64,000 nt of DNA from assembly GCA_947624675.1 (NCBI GenBank), contig CANQLI010000002.1, positions 62,001 through 126,000 on the forward strand. Direction: 5' to 3'. Positions 50,765 through 60,018 of this stretch are shown here, piece by piece (the stretch's first letter is position 1; every line of letters begins with the position of its first letter). The notes under the pieces are model-generated. The model was not told where the DNA came from. It searched no databases and saw nothing but the letters and a program-made list of their open reading frames with translations. The position numbers were made by a program, and so were the translations under genes. The DNA comes from an uncultured Clostridia bacterium (GTDB taxonomy: Bacteria > Bacillota > Clostridia > Oscillospirales > Ruminococcaceae).

Positions 50765-50804
50765 AAAAAACGATTGATGTACCCTCATTATACATCAATC
50801 GTTT
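50765..50804 (-). terminator. Palindrome acting as kor terminator and overlapping the cotH promoter
   Basis: Perfect 14-bp arms AAACGATTGATGTA and TACATCAATCGTTT enclose 9 nt, followed on the minus strand by six T. It lies 68 bp beyond the kor operon. The -10 of the cotH promoter lies at the arm-loop junction. Confidence 0.8.
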
Positions 50805-50816
50805 ATGCTTCGTCAA
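50787..50816 (-). promoter_or_regulatory. Promoter of the CotH-dockerin gene
   Basis: On the minus strand, TTGACG (50811-50816) and TATAAT (50787-50792) are 18 bp apart. The -10 element overlaps the palindrome's loop. Confidence 0.72.
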
Positions 50817-50871
50817 CAGTTTTGGAAAATTGGTTGTATCTTACTTATTAGTGTAAATAATTTAACCGTAT

Positions 50872-51402
50872 CTACTGCTCCATTCCAAGCCTTACGGCAT
50901 TCATATTTACCTCTATAAGATTTTTCTTTTTTGGCGGAATTGCCTTATCAAAAGCCGATTCCAAAGTGTTAAGAGAAATTATTTTTGTTTCCTTAATAAA
51001 TTTTCCGAGTAGAATGATATTAGCCATTCCTGTCATACCGTTTTCATCAGCAAGTGAAGATGCGGGCAGATAGTAAACAGAAATATCATCCCTATTACAT
51101 TTCTTGTCTACCATAGAAGAGTCAACTATAACTGTTCCGCCCGGTTTAACATTGTCAATAAATTTATCAAAGCTTGGCTCATTCATAACTATAAGCATAT
51201 CAGGGTCAACAACAAGAGGAGAACCTATCGGGTCATCGGAAATACATACAGAACAGTTAGCCGTTCCTCCCCTCATCTCCGGACCGTAAGATGGAAGCCA
51301 CGATATTTCCTTGTTGTCCATAAGTCCCGCATAAGCTAAAATTTTACCGGCAAACAGAATTCCCTGTCCGCCAAAACCTGCAAGTACTATTTCATTAAGC
51401 AT
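50872..51402 (-). CDS. korC: 2-oxoacid:ferredoxin oxidoreductase gamma subunit
   Basis: A 176-residue subunit of a four-subunit 2-oxoacid:ferredoxin oxidoreductase. It opens with IVLAGFGGQGILFAGKILAY, the gamma-subunit signature, and contains PEMRGGTANCSV. The ATG at 51402 has GGAGG upstream and overlaps the beta subunit's 3' end by 8 nt. With its neighbours it converts 2-oxoglutarate or a branched 2-oxoacid and CoA to acyl-CoA, reducing ferredoxin. The preferred substrate is not evident. It is the last gene of the operon. Confidence 0.92.
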   Translation of the reverse strand: MLNEIVLAGFGGQGILFAGKILAYAGLMDNKEISWLPSYGPEMRGGTANCSVCISDDPIGSPLVVDPDMLIVMNEPSFDKFIDNVKPGGTVIVDSSMVDKKCNRDDISVYYLPASSLADENGMTGMANIILLGKFIKETKIISLNTLESAFDKAIPPKKKNLIEVNMNAVRLGMEQ

Positions 51403-52159
51403 CCTCTTTACCCTCCTCTCTAACATTTACATCCTTGTACACACCGAGAGGATAATAAGGTATCATTTCGTTTCTAAGTCTGTCAAGTGCCTCGACCGGT
51501 GAAAGTCCCCAGTTCGTCGGACAGGTAGAAAGTACTTCAACAATAGAAAAGCCTCTTTTTTCCTTTTGATTTTCAAACGCCTTTCTGATAGCTTTTTTTG
51601 CCTCATTTATATGCGGAACACTATCTACCGCAACACGCTGCGCAAGTGCGGTTCCTGAAAGGGTTGAAAGCATCTCACAAACTTTAACAGGGAATCCCTG
51701 AACCGATGTATCTCTTCCAAAAGGAGTTGTCTGAGTTACCTGTCCCGGAAGAGTGGTCGGCGCCATTTGACCTCCGGTCATTCCGTAAGTAGTGTTGTTT
51801 ATAAATATAACTACAATGTTTTCTCCTCTTGTTGCTGCGTGAACAGTTTCACAGGTTCCTATTGCGGCAAGGTCTCCATCGCCCTGATATGTAAACACAT
51901 AACTGTCTGGCTTTGCCCTTTTTACACCCGTAGCCACAGCCGGCGCTCTTCCGTGGGGAGCTTCTATCATATCACAGTTAAAATAATCATATGCCATTAC
52001 CGAACAGCCTACCGGACATATACCTATGGTATCTCCCTCAATACCCATCTCGTCAATTACCTCGCTCAAAATCCTATGAACTATTCCGTGCGTGCAGCCC
52101 GGACAATAATGCGTGGGAACATCGCAGTAAGCGTGCGGTCTTTTATATGCAACAGCCAT
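51395..52159 (-). CDS. korB: 2-oxoacid:ferredoxin oxidoreductase beta subunit (TPP-binding)
   Basis: A 254-residue thiamine-diphosphate subunit. The TPP/Mg motif is GDGDLAAIGTCETVHAATRG(EN), ending in FINNTTYGMTGGQMAPTT. CPGC and CPVGC cysteines near the N-terminus may bind an Fe-S cluster. GGAGGTGATATATA precedes the ATG. It is adjacent to the alpha subunit with no gap and overlaps gamma. The KorB-like type fits 2-oxoglutarate, or possibly 2-ketoisovalerate, oxidation. Confidence 0.93.
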   Translation of the reverse strand: MAVAYKRPHAYCDVPTHYCPGCTHGIVHRILSEVIDEMGIEGDTIGICPVGCSVMAYDYFNCDMIEAPHGRAPAVATGVKRAKPDSYVFTYQGDGDLAAIGTCETVHAATRGENIVVIFINNTTYGMTGGQMAPTTLPGQVTQTTPFGRDTSVQGFPVKVCEMLSTLSGTALAQRVAVDSVPHINEAKKAIRKAFENQKEKRGFSIVEVLSTCPTNWGLSPVEALDRLRNEMIPYYPLGVYKDVNVREEGKEDA

Positions 52160-53217
52160 TATATATCACCTCCGAGATCGACGATCTTATCAAGAATTTC
52201 CATAGGCTTCGGGATAACTCCGCCTGTTCTTCCGAAGAAGGATACAGGTATCTTACACTCCGTAGCAAGCTTTATATCGTCTATCATCTGTCCCATATTC
52301 ATCTCAACACTGAGTATTTTCTTTGCCGTTTTAACAGCATCCTTAAGCTCATTCACCGGGAATGGCCAAAGCGTTTTTGGTCTGAATAATCCCGCCTTGA
52401 TTCCTTTGCCGCGAGCGAGGTTCACAGCACTTTTTGCCACTCTTGCAGTAGCTCCGAATGCACAAACCACTATATCAGCGTCATTACAAAGGTAAATCTC
52501 TGCATCTGTTTCGGTTTCCTCAATTTTTCTGTATCTCTCAAATCTTTCAATTACAGAGTTTTCAAGGACCTCAGGCGTGAGGAAAAGAGAATTTATAATA
52601 TTGTGTTCTCTTTTATTTTTATGTCCGCTTGCAGCCCAGCTTTTATCATACTCCATAGGCTTTATCTCAGGAAATGTAACAGGCTCCATCATCTGACCCA
52701 ACAGTCCGTCTGCCAGTATCATAGCGGGCATCCGGTACTGATCAGCCTTATCAAAAGCATTCACTGCCATATCGACCATCTCCTGAACAGACGCAGGAGC
52801 ATATACAAGAATGTGAAAATCCCCGTGTCCCAAGCCCTTAGTAGCCTGCCAGTAGTCAGCCTGAGATGGCTGAATTCCACCCAGACCCGGTCCGCCCCTC
52901 TGAACATTTATTATAACACACGGAAGATCTGACGCAGCTATGTAAGAAATTCCCTCACTTTTAAGTGATATTCCAGGAGATGAGGATGATGTCATACACC
53001 TCGTTCCTGTGCTTGCCGCACCTAAAACCATATTTATCGCAGCAATTTCACTTTCCGCCTGCAAAAATAATCCTCCGTTCGCAGACATTTTTTTCGCAAG
53101 ATACGCAGATATTTCCGTCTGCGGTGTTATAGGATAACCAAAAAAGCACTTACAGCCAGCTCTCATAGCCGCTTCAGCCAACGCCTCATTACCCTTCATC
53201 AAGCTTCTTTCAGACAT
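52159..53217 (-). CDS. korA: 2-oxoacid:ferredoxin oxidoreductase alpha subunit
   Basis: A 352-residue pyrimidine-binding subunit. The opening LMKGNEALAEAAMRAGCKCF and FFGYPITPQTEISAYLA are family hallmarks, with TSSSPGISLKSEGI and a C-terminal transketolase-like domain (FRPKTLWPFPVNEL). The ATG at 53217 is preferred for GGGAGGT 7 bases upstream. It lies between the ferredoxin-like delta and the beta subunit in the standard D-A-B-C order. Confidence 0.94.
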   Translation of the reverse strand: MSERSLMKGNEALAEAAMRAGCKCFFGYPITPQTEISAYLAKKMSANGGLFLQAESEIAAINMVLGAASTGTRCMTSSSSPGISLKSEGISYIAASDLPCVIINVQRGGPGLGGIQPSQADYWQATKGLGHGDFHILVYAPASVQEMVDMAVNAFDKADQYRMPAMILADGLLGQMMEPVTFPEIKPMEYDKSWAASGHKNKREHNIINSLFLTPEVLENSVIERFERYRKIEETETDAEIYLCNDADIVVCAFGATARVAKSAVNLARGKGIKAGLFRPKTLWPFPVNELKDAVKTAKKILSVEMNMGQMIDDIKLATECKIPVSFFGRTGGVIPKPMEILDKIVDLGGDI

Positions 53218-53230
53218 AAAGAGTACCTCC

Positions 53231-53437
53231 CTATCTCTCAACGGTTATTGCACAGTCAGGACACATAGTATAACACATACCGCATCCGATACAAAGACTT
53301 TCATCTGTGCATATAGCTGTGTAATATCCCTTTGAATTTCTTTTTTCCTTCTGCATTGCCACTATTTTTTTAGGGCATGCCGTTGTGCAAAGAGCACAGC
53401 CCTTGCACCTTTCAAAATTGACGGTTATCTTCGCCAC
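53231..53437 (-). CDS. korD: 2-oxoacid:ferredoxin oxidoreductase delta subunit (2x4Fe-4S)
   Basis: A 68-residue ferredoxin-like subunit with two complete clusters, CKGCALCTTACPKK and CIGCGMCYTMCPDC. It passes electrons from the TPP site to ferredoxin. The start is a GTG with GGAGG 9 bases upstream. It precedes korA by 13 nt. Confidence 0.95.
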   Translation of the reverse strand: MAKITVNFERCKGCALCTTACPKKIVAMQKEKRNSKGYYTAICTDESLCIGCGMCYTMCPDCAITVER

Positions 53438-53480
53438 TCTGATCGTCCTCCCTCAAATAAATATATAATTAAATATCGTT

Positions 53481-54152
53481 TTACTCCCAAAGCGCCTTTA
53501 CATATCGCTTAACAGGAAATTCGCCATTTATACCAAGCGTTTTACCTTCCGGCACACAGGTGAATTTTATTGAAAGTCCGGTAAGCTTTGATACTTTATC
53601 CGCATAATCTAAAGAATCTGAGACAGTTTTTAAAGTAGTCTCTGTTCCTAAGTTTGAATTATTAACAAGCGCTGTGCACTTTAACCTCGATACCGACTCG
53701 ATCTCACGCATCAGACTCACACAGTCCTTAGGGTCCTTTAACAAATATCTGTATGAGTTTATGACATACAGCATTTGGATATTGCCATCTCCTAAGGTCT
53801 TAAATATCTCTTTGTATCTTCCAAGAGCAACAGCCCCCGCTTCATCTCCGCCAACATCTATTATCAGGTAGCCGTCTTCTCTTGAGAGCCGCTCAATATC
53901 AAAGGTTATTGCAGGAATATCAAGATTTGTGTTTGCATAAACAGATGCGGCTAATTGAATATTGTTTCTGTTAAAAAGCTCCTTAAAATCAGCTGAGCGA
54001 AAGTACGGATTTACAATGTCGAGGTCCACAACGCTGACCTTTTTAGCCTCATCGGATAGCCTAAGCGCAAGATTTACTGCAAAATTAGTTTTTCCACAGC
54101 CATAATGTCCTGTTATTATATTTATTTTTTTGATCTCACTTAAATCCATCAT
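53481..54152 (-). CDS. P-loop ATPase (MinD/ArsA-like) of the kor operon
   Basis: A 223-residue soluble nucleotide-binding protein. Walker A is GHYGCGKTNFAVNLAL (~15-30), followed by VVDLDIVNPYFRSAD and the Walker B-like YLIIDVGGDEAGAVALG. It resembles ParA/MinD-type ATPases that load metal clusters, and its place as the first gene of a kor operon suggests a maturation or regulatory role for the Fe-S enzyme, which is inference. Two adjacent ATGs are possible; the second (54149) is better spaced from GGAG. A promoter lies 28-56 bp upstream. Confidence 0.8.
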   Translation of the reverse strand: MMDLSEIKKINIITGHYGCGKTNFAVNLALRLSDEAKKVSVVDLDIVNPYFRSADFKELFNRNNIQLAASVYANTNLDIPAITFDIERLSREDGYLIIDVGGDEAGAVALGRYKEIFKTLGDGNIQMLYVINSYRYLLKDPKDCVSLMREIESVSRLKCTALVNNSNLGTETTLKTVSDSLDYADKVSKLTGLSIKFTCVPEGKTLGINGEFPVKRYVKALWE

Positions 54153-54179
54153 AACTCCAACAATTTTACTACAACAAAC

Positions 54180-54208
54180 AGTATACCACTTTCGACATAA
54201 AATATCAA
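54180..54208 (-). promoter_or_regulatory. Promoter of the kor operon
   Basis: On the minus strand, TTGATA (54203-54208) and TATACT (54180-54185) are 17 bp apart. Confidence 0.78.
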
Positions 54209-54226
54209 GTGTTAACTACAATTAAA

Positions 54227-54254
54227 AGAAGCCGGTAAACACGGCTTCTTTTTT
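54227..54254 (-). terminator. ftsH terminator
   Basis: Arms AGAAGCCG and CGGCTTCT (8 bp) enclose 7 nt, beginning at the ftsH stop codon. T tracts flank both sides, so it closes the ftsH operon before the kor promoter. Confidence 0.82.
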
Positions 54255-56190
54255 ATCGCTCTTCTGTATTATCCTCACGCTTGTTGTCAAGATTTGAAAT
54301 ATCAACATCCTCGTCTGCCGAAAGTGTTCCGTTCATAAGCTCCTCGAACTGCTCTCCGTCGATTTTCTCATTCATAAACAGATATTTTGCAACTGTGTGA
54401 AGCTTATCTATATGCTCTTTCAATATTTCTTCAGCATCATCAAAACAGCTCTCGATAAGGCTTCTTATCTCAGAATCAATCTCTGCCGCAACAGATTCGG
54501 AGTATCGGTTTCCGCCCGCGTAATCTCTTCCCAAGAACACCTGAGACTCATCGTGTCCGTAAACAACAGGTCCGAGCTTTTCAGAGAATCCATACCTTGT
54601 TACCATATTTCTGGCAGTAGATGTAGCCCTTTCAAGGTCGTTCGAGGCACCTGTTGATATGTCGTCTAATACAATCTTTTCCGCAACTCTTCCTCCGAGA
54701 AGCACAACTATATTCTCACGCATCTCTTTCTTTGACACATAAGATTTGTCCTTTTCAGGAAGCGACAATGTGTATCCTCCCGCCATTCCTCTCGGAATAA
54801 TAGAAACCTGATGCACCTTATCCTGTGTTGAACAATAATAGGTACATATTGCGTGACCTGCCTCATGATAAGCAGTAAGCTTTTTCTCATTTTCAGTCAC
54901 AACCCGTGACTTCTTCTCAGGTCCGGCAATGACCTTTATAGAAGCCTCCTCCATATCTTCCTTTGTAATAGCCCTTCGGTTTTTTCTCGCAGCAAGAAGG
55001 CTTGCTTCATTTATAAGGTTCTCAAGATCAGCACCTGTAAACCCTACAGTAGTCTTTGCGATAGTCTTAAGGTCAACATCAGGAGCTAACGGCTTGTTCT
55101 TAGCATGGACCTTGAGTATTTCCTCTCTGCCCTTTATATCCGGGTAAGAAACGAGTATCTGCCTGTCAAATCTTCCGGGACGAAGAAGCGCAGGGTCGAG
55201 TATATCACGCCTGTTTGTCGCAGCCATAACGATAATTCCCTCATTACCGATAAATCCGTCCATTTCAACTAAAAGCTGATTCAATGTCTGCTCACGCTCA
55301 TCGTGACCGCCGCCTAAACCGGCTCCTCTCTGTCGTCCTACGGCGTCGATCTCATCAATAAATATAATCGCCGGAGCGTTTTTCTTTGCCTCACCAAACA
55401 GGTCTCTTACTCGTGACGCACCAACACCAACGAACATTTCTACGAAATCAGAGCCTGAAATCGAGAAAAACGGAACGCCTGCTTCACCCGCAACCGCTCT
55501 CGCCAAGAGAGTTTTACCCGTTCCCGGAGGTCCCATCAAAAGCACGCCCTTTGGAACTCTCGCACCGATAGCATCAAACTTTTTCGGATTTTTCAGGAAA
55601 TCAACTATTTCCGCAAGCTCCTCCTTCTCCTCATCAGCTCCCGCAACATCAGCGAAAGTGGCTTTCTTTCCTACATTAAGGTGAGCCTTCGCGTTAGACT
55701 TTCCAAAACCGCCTATTTTTCCTCCGCCCTGGCTTCTCATCATCATAACAAACAAAAGCACCATTGAGCCCACAAGCAGAAGCGTTGGTAAAAGACTTAT
55801 CCAAAAGCTGTTGTCTTTTACCTCAAGCATATTCATCTTAAGCGGTTCGTCCTTATTTGCTTCATTATACAGCTTCTGATAATCGTAGCTTTCATTGAAC
55901 AGTCTGTTGTAAAATACAGAGACTGACGGCACCTTGTAGGAATGAGCATACTGACCGTTCTGAAGCTTGGCTTTATCGTCATCCTTTAGCGTATAATTAA
56001 GCTCGCCTGTTCCAAGATCAAGTTCAAACTCTGATACTTCGAGATTATCAAAATACGAAAGCACCTCGGAATACTGAGTATTTTTGTTTGCAGTCCTTGT
56101 TACGCTGCTAAGCAGATAAACAAGACCAAAGATAACAGCCGCCGAAACCAAAAGATATATAAGCAGACTTTTGTTTTTATTACTCTTCAT
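54253..56190 (-). CDS. ftsH: ATP-dependent zinc metalloprotease FtsH
   Basis: A 645-residue membrane-bound AAA+ protease that degrades membrane and regulatory proteins. Two N-terminal helices (~9-27 and ~113-133) flank a small extracytoplasmic domain. AAA motifs are GPPGTGKT (~218), [15 protein letters not shown] and the second-region-of-homology Arg in RPGRFDRQ. The zinc site is [10 protein letters not shown] (~440). GAGGAG precedes the ATG. It follows hpt in the tilS-hpt-ftsH order conserved across Firmicutes. Confidence 0.97.
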   Translation of the reverse strand: MKSNKNKSLLIYLLVSAAVIFGLVYLLSSVTRTANKNTQYSEVLSYFDNLEVSEFELDLGTGELNYTLKDDDKAKLQNGQYAHSYKVPSVSVFYNRLFNESYDYQKLYNEANKDEPLKMNMLEVKDNSFWISLLPTLLLVGSMVLLFVMMMRSQGGGKIGGFGKSNAKAHLNVGKKATFADVAGADEEKEELAEIVDFLKNPKKFDAIGARVPKGVLLMGPPGTGKTLLARAVAGEAGVPFFSISGSDFVEMFVGVGASRVRDLFGEAKKNAPAIIFIDEIDAVGRQRGAGLGGGHDEREQTLNQLLVEMDGFIGNEGIIVMAATNRRDILDPALLRPGRFDRQILVSYPDIKGREEILKVHAKNKPLAPDVDLKTIAKTTVGFTGADLENLINEASLLAARKNRRAITKEDMEEASIKVIAGPEKKSRVVTENEKKLTAYHEAGHAICTYYCSTQDKVHQVSIIPRGMAGGYTLSLPEKDKSYVSKKEMRENIVVLLGGRVAEKIVLDDISTGASNDLERATSTARNMVTRYGFSEKLGPVVYGHDESQVFLGRDYAGGNRYSESVAAEIDSEIRSLIESCFDDAEEILKEHIDKLHTVAKYLFMNEKIDGEQFEELMNGTLSADEDVDISNLDNKREDNTEER

Positions 56191-56237
56191 CCTATCAACT
56201 CCTCATTTATATTTAACTATATAAAGTAATTATCGTT

Positions 56238-56765
56238 TTAGTCAAGCTTAGCTATATACGGAAGCGCACGAAAACGTTCATCAAAGTCAAGCCCATATCC
56301 CACAACAAAATTATCGGGTATCTCAAAACAGCGGTAGTCCGCACATATATTTTCCGTTCGTCTTGACGTTTTATCTAAAAGTACCGCTGATTTGATGCTC
56401 CTTGCATTTCTCTGTGAAAAGCTCTTATAAATTTTTTTGAGGGTTTTTCCTGTATCAAGAATATCTTCAACTATTAAAATGTCTTTTCCTTCAAGATCAT
56501 ATGAAATATCAAGATCAAAGTTCACATTTCCCGATGAAGAAACGCCTTTATAGCTATGCAATTTTATAAAATCAAGCTCAAACGGTAGGTCTATTTGCCT
56601 CACAAGATCCGCCATAAATACAAACGAACCTTTTAACACCCCGATAACAAGCAAATCTTTATCTCGGTAATCAAAACTTATCCTTTTTCCGAGTTGATTT
56701 ACCTCGTGTTTAATATCATCTTCAGTAAATAAAACCTTTACCGTTTGTCCGTAATTTTCTGTCAT
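56238..56765 (-). CDS. hpt: Hypoxanthine phosphoribosyltransferase
   Basis: A 175-residue purine salvage enzyme that joins hypoxanthine or guanine to PRPP. The PRPP loop is ILIVEDILDTGKTLKKI (~95-111); the C-terminal YIAKLD and FVVGYGLDFDERFRALPYI are typical. GGAG lies 8 bases before the ATG. It sits between tilS and ftsH. In B. subtilis, TilS and HprT jointly activate ftsH, so the linkage may be functional here too. Confidence 0.96.
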   Translation of the reverse strand: MTENYGQTVKVLFTEDDIKHEVNQLGKRISFDYRDKDLLVIGVLKGSFVFMADLVRQIDLPFELDFIKLHSYKGVSSSGNVNFDLDISYDLEGKDILIVEDILDTGKTLKKIYKSFSQRNARSIKSAVLLDKTSRRTENICADYRCFEIPDNFVVGYGLDFDERFRALPYIAKLD

Positions 56766-56807
56766 ACTTAATTCTCCAAAATATTTTAGTAGATCATTGT
56801 GATAGAT

Positions 56808-58115
56808 TTATGATATAACTACCCTCATCGGATATTTTGTATTTTTATCAATTTTTACTCTGTCTGCCGCTCCAAAGCCTTCAACAAATACTATTCCCTC
56901 GTCATCTGACAAAATAATTGTAGACATTCGACTTTCTTGGGGAATTTTTTCATTAAACAGCTTTTTTAATTTTTTCGTGTGAGACTGTCCGTAAAGCTTT
57001 ACTTTATCACCGCTCATACGGTTTCTCAAAAAAAGCTTTCCCTTAATTTTACCATAATCAAAATAAAATTTTGTTAATTTTATGTTAATATCACCGACTT
57101 TTTCAATTATCACACTTTTATTAAAAAATTTTTTAATGTGACCTATGTCAATTTCTTCACAAAAAGATTCCCAAATATTAGATTTGACCTCACTTATTTT
57201 AAGCGTGTTACCCTCGCAATAGCAGAAAACATCACCCGAAATATCAGCTTTTCGCTTTTTTAACACACAAAGCTCAAGGTCGTTAATTCTGTTTGCACTT
57301 ACGGAGACATTTTTATCTCTTAAAGCTTTTGCAAACACACGGTTCCTAATAGCAGATTCCATTTGTAAAAGCTTATTTATGTCAAGACCTTCGCTTACCT
57401 TTGCATTTTCATACTCATTTTCTGCTATCTCATCAAGATAGTGTTCATCCGCTGTCAAAGCAGCCGAAGTATTCGCAAAGCACTTTATTGCCGAAGGGTT
57501 TATACTGAGCATTTTAGACACTATATTGTGACGGATAAAATTTCTTGTGTAATCATCAGTTAGGTTCGTTGAATCAGTCACATATTCCTGAGAAATACTA
57601 TTAAGATAATCTTCAATTTCTCCCCTTGTGAGGCACAAAAGAGGTCTTACTATTTTACCTCTCGTCAAAGGTATCCCACAAATGCCCTTAAGCGCCGTAC
57701 CCCTCGCCAGATTCAACAGCGCCGTTTCATAAGAATCGTTTAAAGTGTGCGCTGTTGCGATTTTATCACAGTCTTCGTTAAAAAATGTGCCATAACGCAG
57801 TTTTCTTGCGCCCTCTTCAGTCGAAACACCGTTTATTTTACAAAACTCCTTTACATCCACGCTTACTGTTTTCAGTTTTATATTTAGTTTTTTGCAAAGC
57901 TCAACACAAAATTCCTCATCGCGTTTACTTTCGCTGCCTCTGAGGTTGTGATTTATGTGAATCGCCGAAAGAGTTATCATAAGTCTTTTTTCTAAGCTTT
58001 TTAAGATACAAAGCATAGCTGTGCTGTCTGCTCCCCCGGAAATAGCAGCCAAAACTCTGTCGCCCCTGTTAAACAAGCTGTTTTCCAATGAAAACGAAGC
58101 TACTTTATCAAGCAT
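56808..58115 (-). CDS. tilS: tRNA(Ile)-lysidine synthetase TilS
   Basis: A 435-residue enzyme that converts C34 of tRNA-Ile(CAU) to lysidine. The ATP pyrophosphatase P-loop is AAISGGADSTAMLC (~23-36), followed by IHINHNLRGSESKRDEEF and GTALKGICGIPLTRG. A C-terminal TilS domain (~360-435; FLRNRMSGDKVKLYG) is present. AAGGAG precedes the ATG. A palindromic hairpin separates it from dnaB. Confidence 0.94.
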   Translation of the reverse strand: MLDKVASFSLENSLFNRGDRVLAAISGGADSTAMLCILKSLEKRLMITLSAIHINHNLRGSESKRDEEFCVELCKKLNIKLKTVSVDVKEFCKINGVSTEEGARKLRYGTFFNEDCDKIATAHTLNDSYETALLNLARGTALKGICGIPLTRGKIVRPLLCLTRGEIEDYLNSISQEYVTDSTNLTDDYTRNFIRHNIVSKMLSINPSAIKCFANTSAALTADEHYLDEIAENEYENAKVSEGLDINKLLQMESAIRNRVFAKALRDKNVSVSANRINDLELCVLKKRKADISGDVFCYCEGNTLKISEVKSNIWESFCEEIDIGHIKKFFNKSVIIEKVGDINIKLTKFYFDYGKIKGKLFLRNRMSGDKVKLYGQSHTKKLKKLFNEKIPQESRMSTIILSDDEGIVFVEGFGAADRVKIDKNTKYPMRVVIS

Positions 58116-58138
58116 TTTTTTACTCCTTAAAACACTTT

Positions 58139-58169
58139 TAGCACCGAGAGAATTCTCTGTTCGGTGCTA
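58139..58169 (-). terminator. Palindromic hairpin between dnaB and tilS
   Basis: Arms TAGCACCGA and TCGGTGCTA (9 bp) enclose a nested palindrome AGAGAATTCTCT. The minus strand lacks a strong T tract, so it may be a partial terminator or processing site that adjusts tilS levels. Confidence 0.55.
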
Positions 58170-58177
58170 GAAGATAC

Positions 58178-59521
58178 TTATCTTTTTGTTGTGTCAAGAC
58201 CTCTGAAAAGCGTATACTCTCCAAGCCACGCAAGCTTTACCGTACCAGTTTCTCCGTGGCGGTTTTTAGAAACTATACACTCCGCTTCGCTCTGATTTGC
58301 GTTTTCCTCATTATAATAGCTGTCCCTATATAAAAACATAACTATGTCCGCATCCTGTTCGATAGAACCCGATTCACGCAAGTCAGCAAGCAGTGGGCGG
58401 TGGTCCTGTCTGTTTTCAGGGCCTCTCGCGAGCTGAGATAGACATATAACAGGTATATTAAGCTCCTTAGCCATAAGCTTAAGCTGTCTCGTTATTTCCG
58501 AAACCTCCGTCACACGATTAGTGTGCTTATTGGAGCTTTCCATAAGCTGTAAATAGTCGATAATAACAAGCCCCGGATTTCTCATTCTTCTGATTTTAGC
58601 CTTCATTTGAGAAACCGTAACTCCCGCCGTATCATCAATATAAATAGGCATTTCCGAAAGAGCGGCTGCGCCCTCAGCCAGCTTGTTCCAATCATCCACC
58701 GTGATATTTCCGGAGCGAAGCGCACCGTTGCTTACAAGTGATTCGCTTGAAAGCATTCTCGTAACCATCTGCTCTTTTCCCATTTCAAGCGAAAAAATAG
58801 CAACTTCCTTATCACTTCTTCTGCACATATTAGTGGCTATATTAAGTGCAAATGCAGACTTTCCCATACCCGGTCTGGCTGCGACAACGATCAGGTCAGA
58901 CTTATTTAGACCGCCGGTGATGTTGTCAATACTGAAAAAGCCTGTTTTTGTACCAAGATATTTTTCCCTTTCATCTCCCGATATCTGCTGAAGGTGCTGA
59001 TAAGAATCAATAATGACATTTTCTATTTTTGTAAGTCCCTGTGCGTCTTTTCCTTTTCTTATGTCATATATCTTCTGTTCAGCATTATCAAGTAAGCTTC
59101 TGGCGTCAAGAGAGGAATTTTGCGCATTATCTATAACTTCTCTGGCAGCAGCTATCAGAGAACGCCTATAATATTTTTCCTCAAGTATATCACAGTAGCT
59201 CTCGATATTTGAAACGCTTGGGACGCTCTCCGCCATACCCTTAAGATATGTCCTAGCCATAACCTCAGTTTCAAATACACCCATTTTAAGGGTTTCATCT
59301 GCAACGGTAATAATATCAACATTTTTTCCCGAGGTGAACATTCTCTGTATAATCGCAAAAATTTCCCGATGCTGCTCTGTATAAAAATAGTCGGCTTTTA
59401 CCCTCTCAATAACGATAGGAAGCGCTCTTTTTGCATCAATAAGTATTCCGCCGAGAACAGTCTGTTCTGCTTCTTCGCTGACAGGAAGCCTTTCTATCTG
59501 CTCATCCGATAAAAAATCCAT
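58178..59521 (-). CDS. dnaB: Replicative DNA helicase DnaB
   Basis: A 447-residue hexameric helicase (DnaC in B. subtilis nomenclature). The N-terminal DnaB domain (~10-110; EAEQTVLGGILIDAKRALP) is followed by a RecA-like domain with Walker A ARPGMGKSAFALN (~213), Walker B LVIIDYLQLM and GSIEQDADIVMFLYRD. The length is standard and no intein is seen. GAGG precedes the ATG. It follows rplI. Confidence 0.96.
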   Translation of the reverse strand: MDFLSDEQIERLPVSEEAEQTVLGGILIDAKRALPIVIERVKADYFYTEQHREIFAIIQRMFTSGKNVDIITVADETLKMGVFETEVMARTYLKGMAESVPSVSNIESYCDILEEKYYRRSLIAAAREVIDNAQNSSLDARSLLDNAEQKIYDIRKGKDAQGLTKIENVIIDSYQHLQQISGDEREKYLGTKTGFFSIDNITGGLNKSDLIVVAARPGMGKSAFALNIATNMCRRSDKEVAIFSLEMGKEQMVTRMLSSESLVSNGALRSGNITVDDWNKLAEGAAALSEMPIYIDDTAGVTVSQMKAKIRRMRNPGLVIIDYLQLMESSNKHTNRVTEVSEITRQLKLMAKELNIPVICLSQLARGPENRQDHRPLLADLRESGSIEQDADIVMFLYRDSYYNEENANQSEAECIVSKNRHGETGTVKLAWLGEYTLFRGLDTTKR

Positions 59522-59540
59522 TTTTTCCTACCTCAATATA

Positions 59541-59990
59541 TTATTCCTCTGAAACAGATACCTTTAACGAAAATGATACCCCTTGCGAAAGCTTTACATT
59601 TGCCTCATAATCACCAAAAGCCTTAATATCTCCGCCTTTTAAGGATATTTTCTTTTTATCTATTGTTATGCTATACTGCTTGTCTATCTCCTGAGCAACA
59701 GTTGCCGGTGTCACAGCTCCGAAAAGCCTTCCGCCGTTTCCTGCTTTTGTGGTTATCTTGACAGTCTTTCCCTTAAGCGCTTTAGCAATATCTTCATTTG
59801 AAGCCTTTTCAACATCTTTTTTATGTTGAATAGCTTGCTGTTTGCCCTTAAGCTCGTTTAAATTCTTTGTGTTAGCCTCAACGGCAAGACCTTTTCCGAG
59901 AAGAAAATTCCTTGCATATCCGTCAGCTACATTTTTTATTTCCCCGGCTTTTCCGGAGCCTTTGACATCCTGTAAAAAAATAACCTTCAT
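59541..59990 (-). CDS. rplI: 50S ribosomal protein L9
   Basis: A 149-residue ribosomal protein with the N-terminal signature [20 protein letters not shown] and [17 protein letters not shown], a long connecting helix and a C-terminal RNA-binding domain. The ATG at 59990 has AAAGGAG 8 bases upstream; an ATG three codons earlier overlaps that spacer. The gdpP-rplI-dnaB order is widely conserved. Confidence 0.97.
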   Translation of the reverse strand: MKVIFLQDVKGSGKAGEIKNVADGYARNFLLGKGLAVEANTKNLNELKGKQQAIQHKKDVEKASNEDIAKALKGKTVKITTKAGNGGRLFGAVTPATVAQEIDKQYSITIDKKKISLKGGDIKAFGDYEANVKLSQGVSFSLKVSVSEE

Positions 59991-60018
59991 ATATGTCACT
60001 CCTTTTATGATTTACACT

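Noticed and set aside
58139-58169. Insertion-sequence end suggested by the nested palindrome
   Set aside because: There is no transposase, no second matching end and no target duplication; a transcript hairpin explains it.
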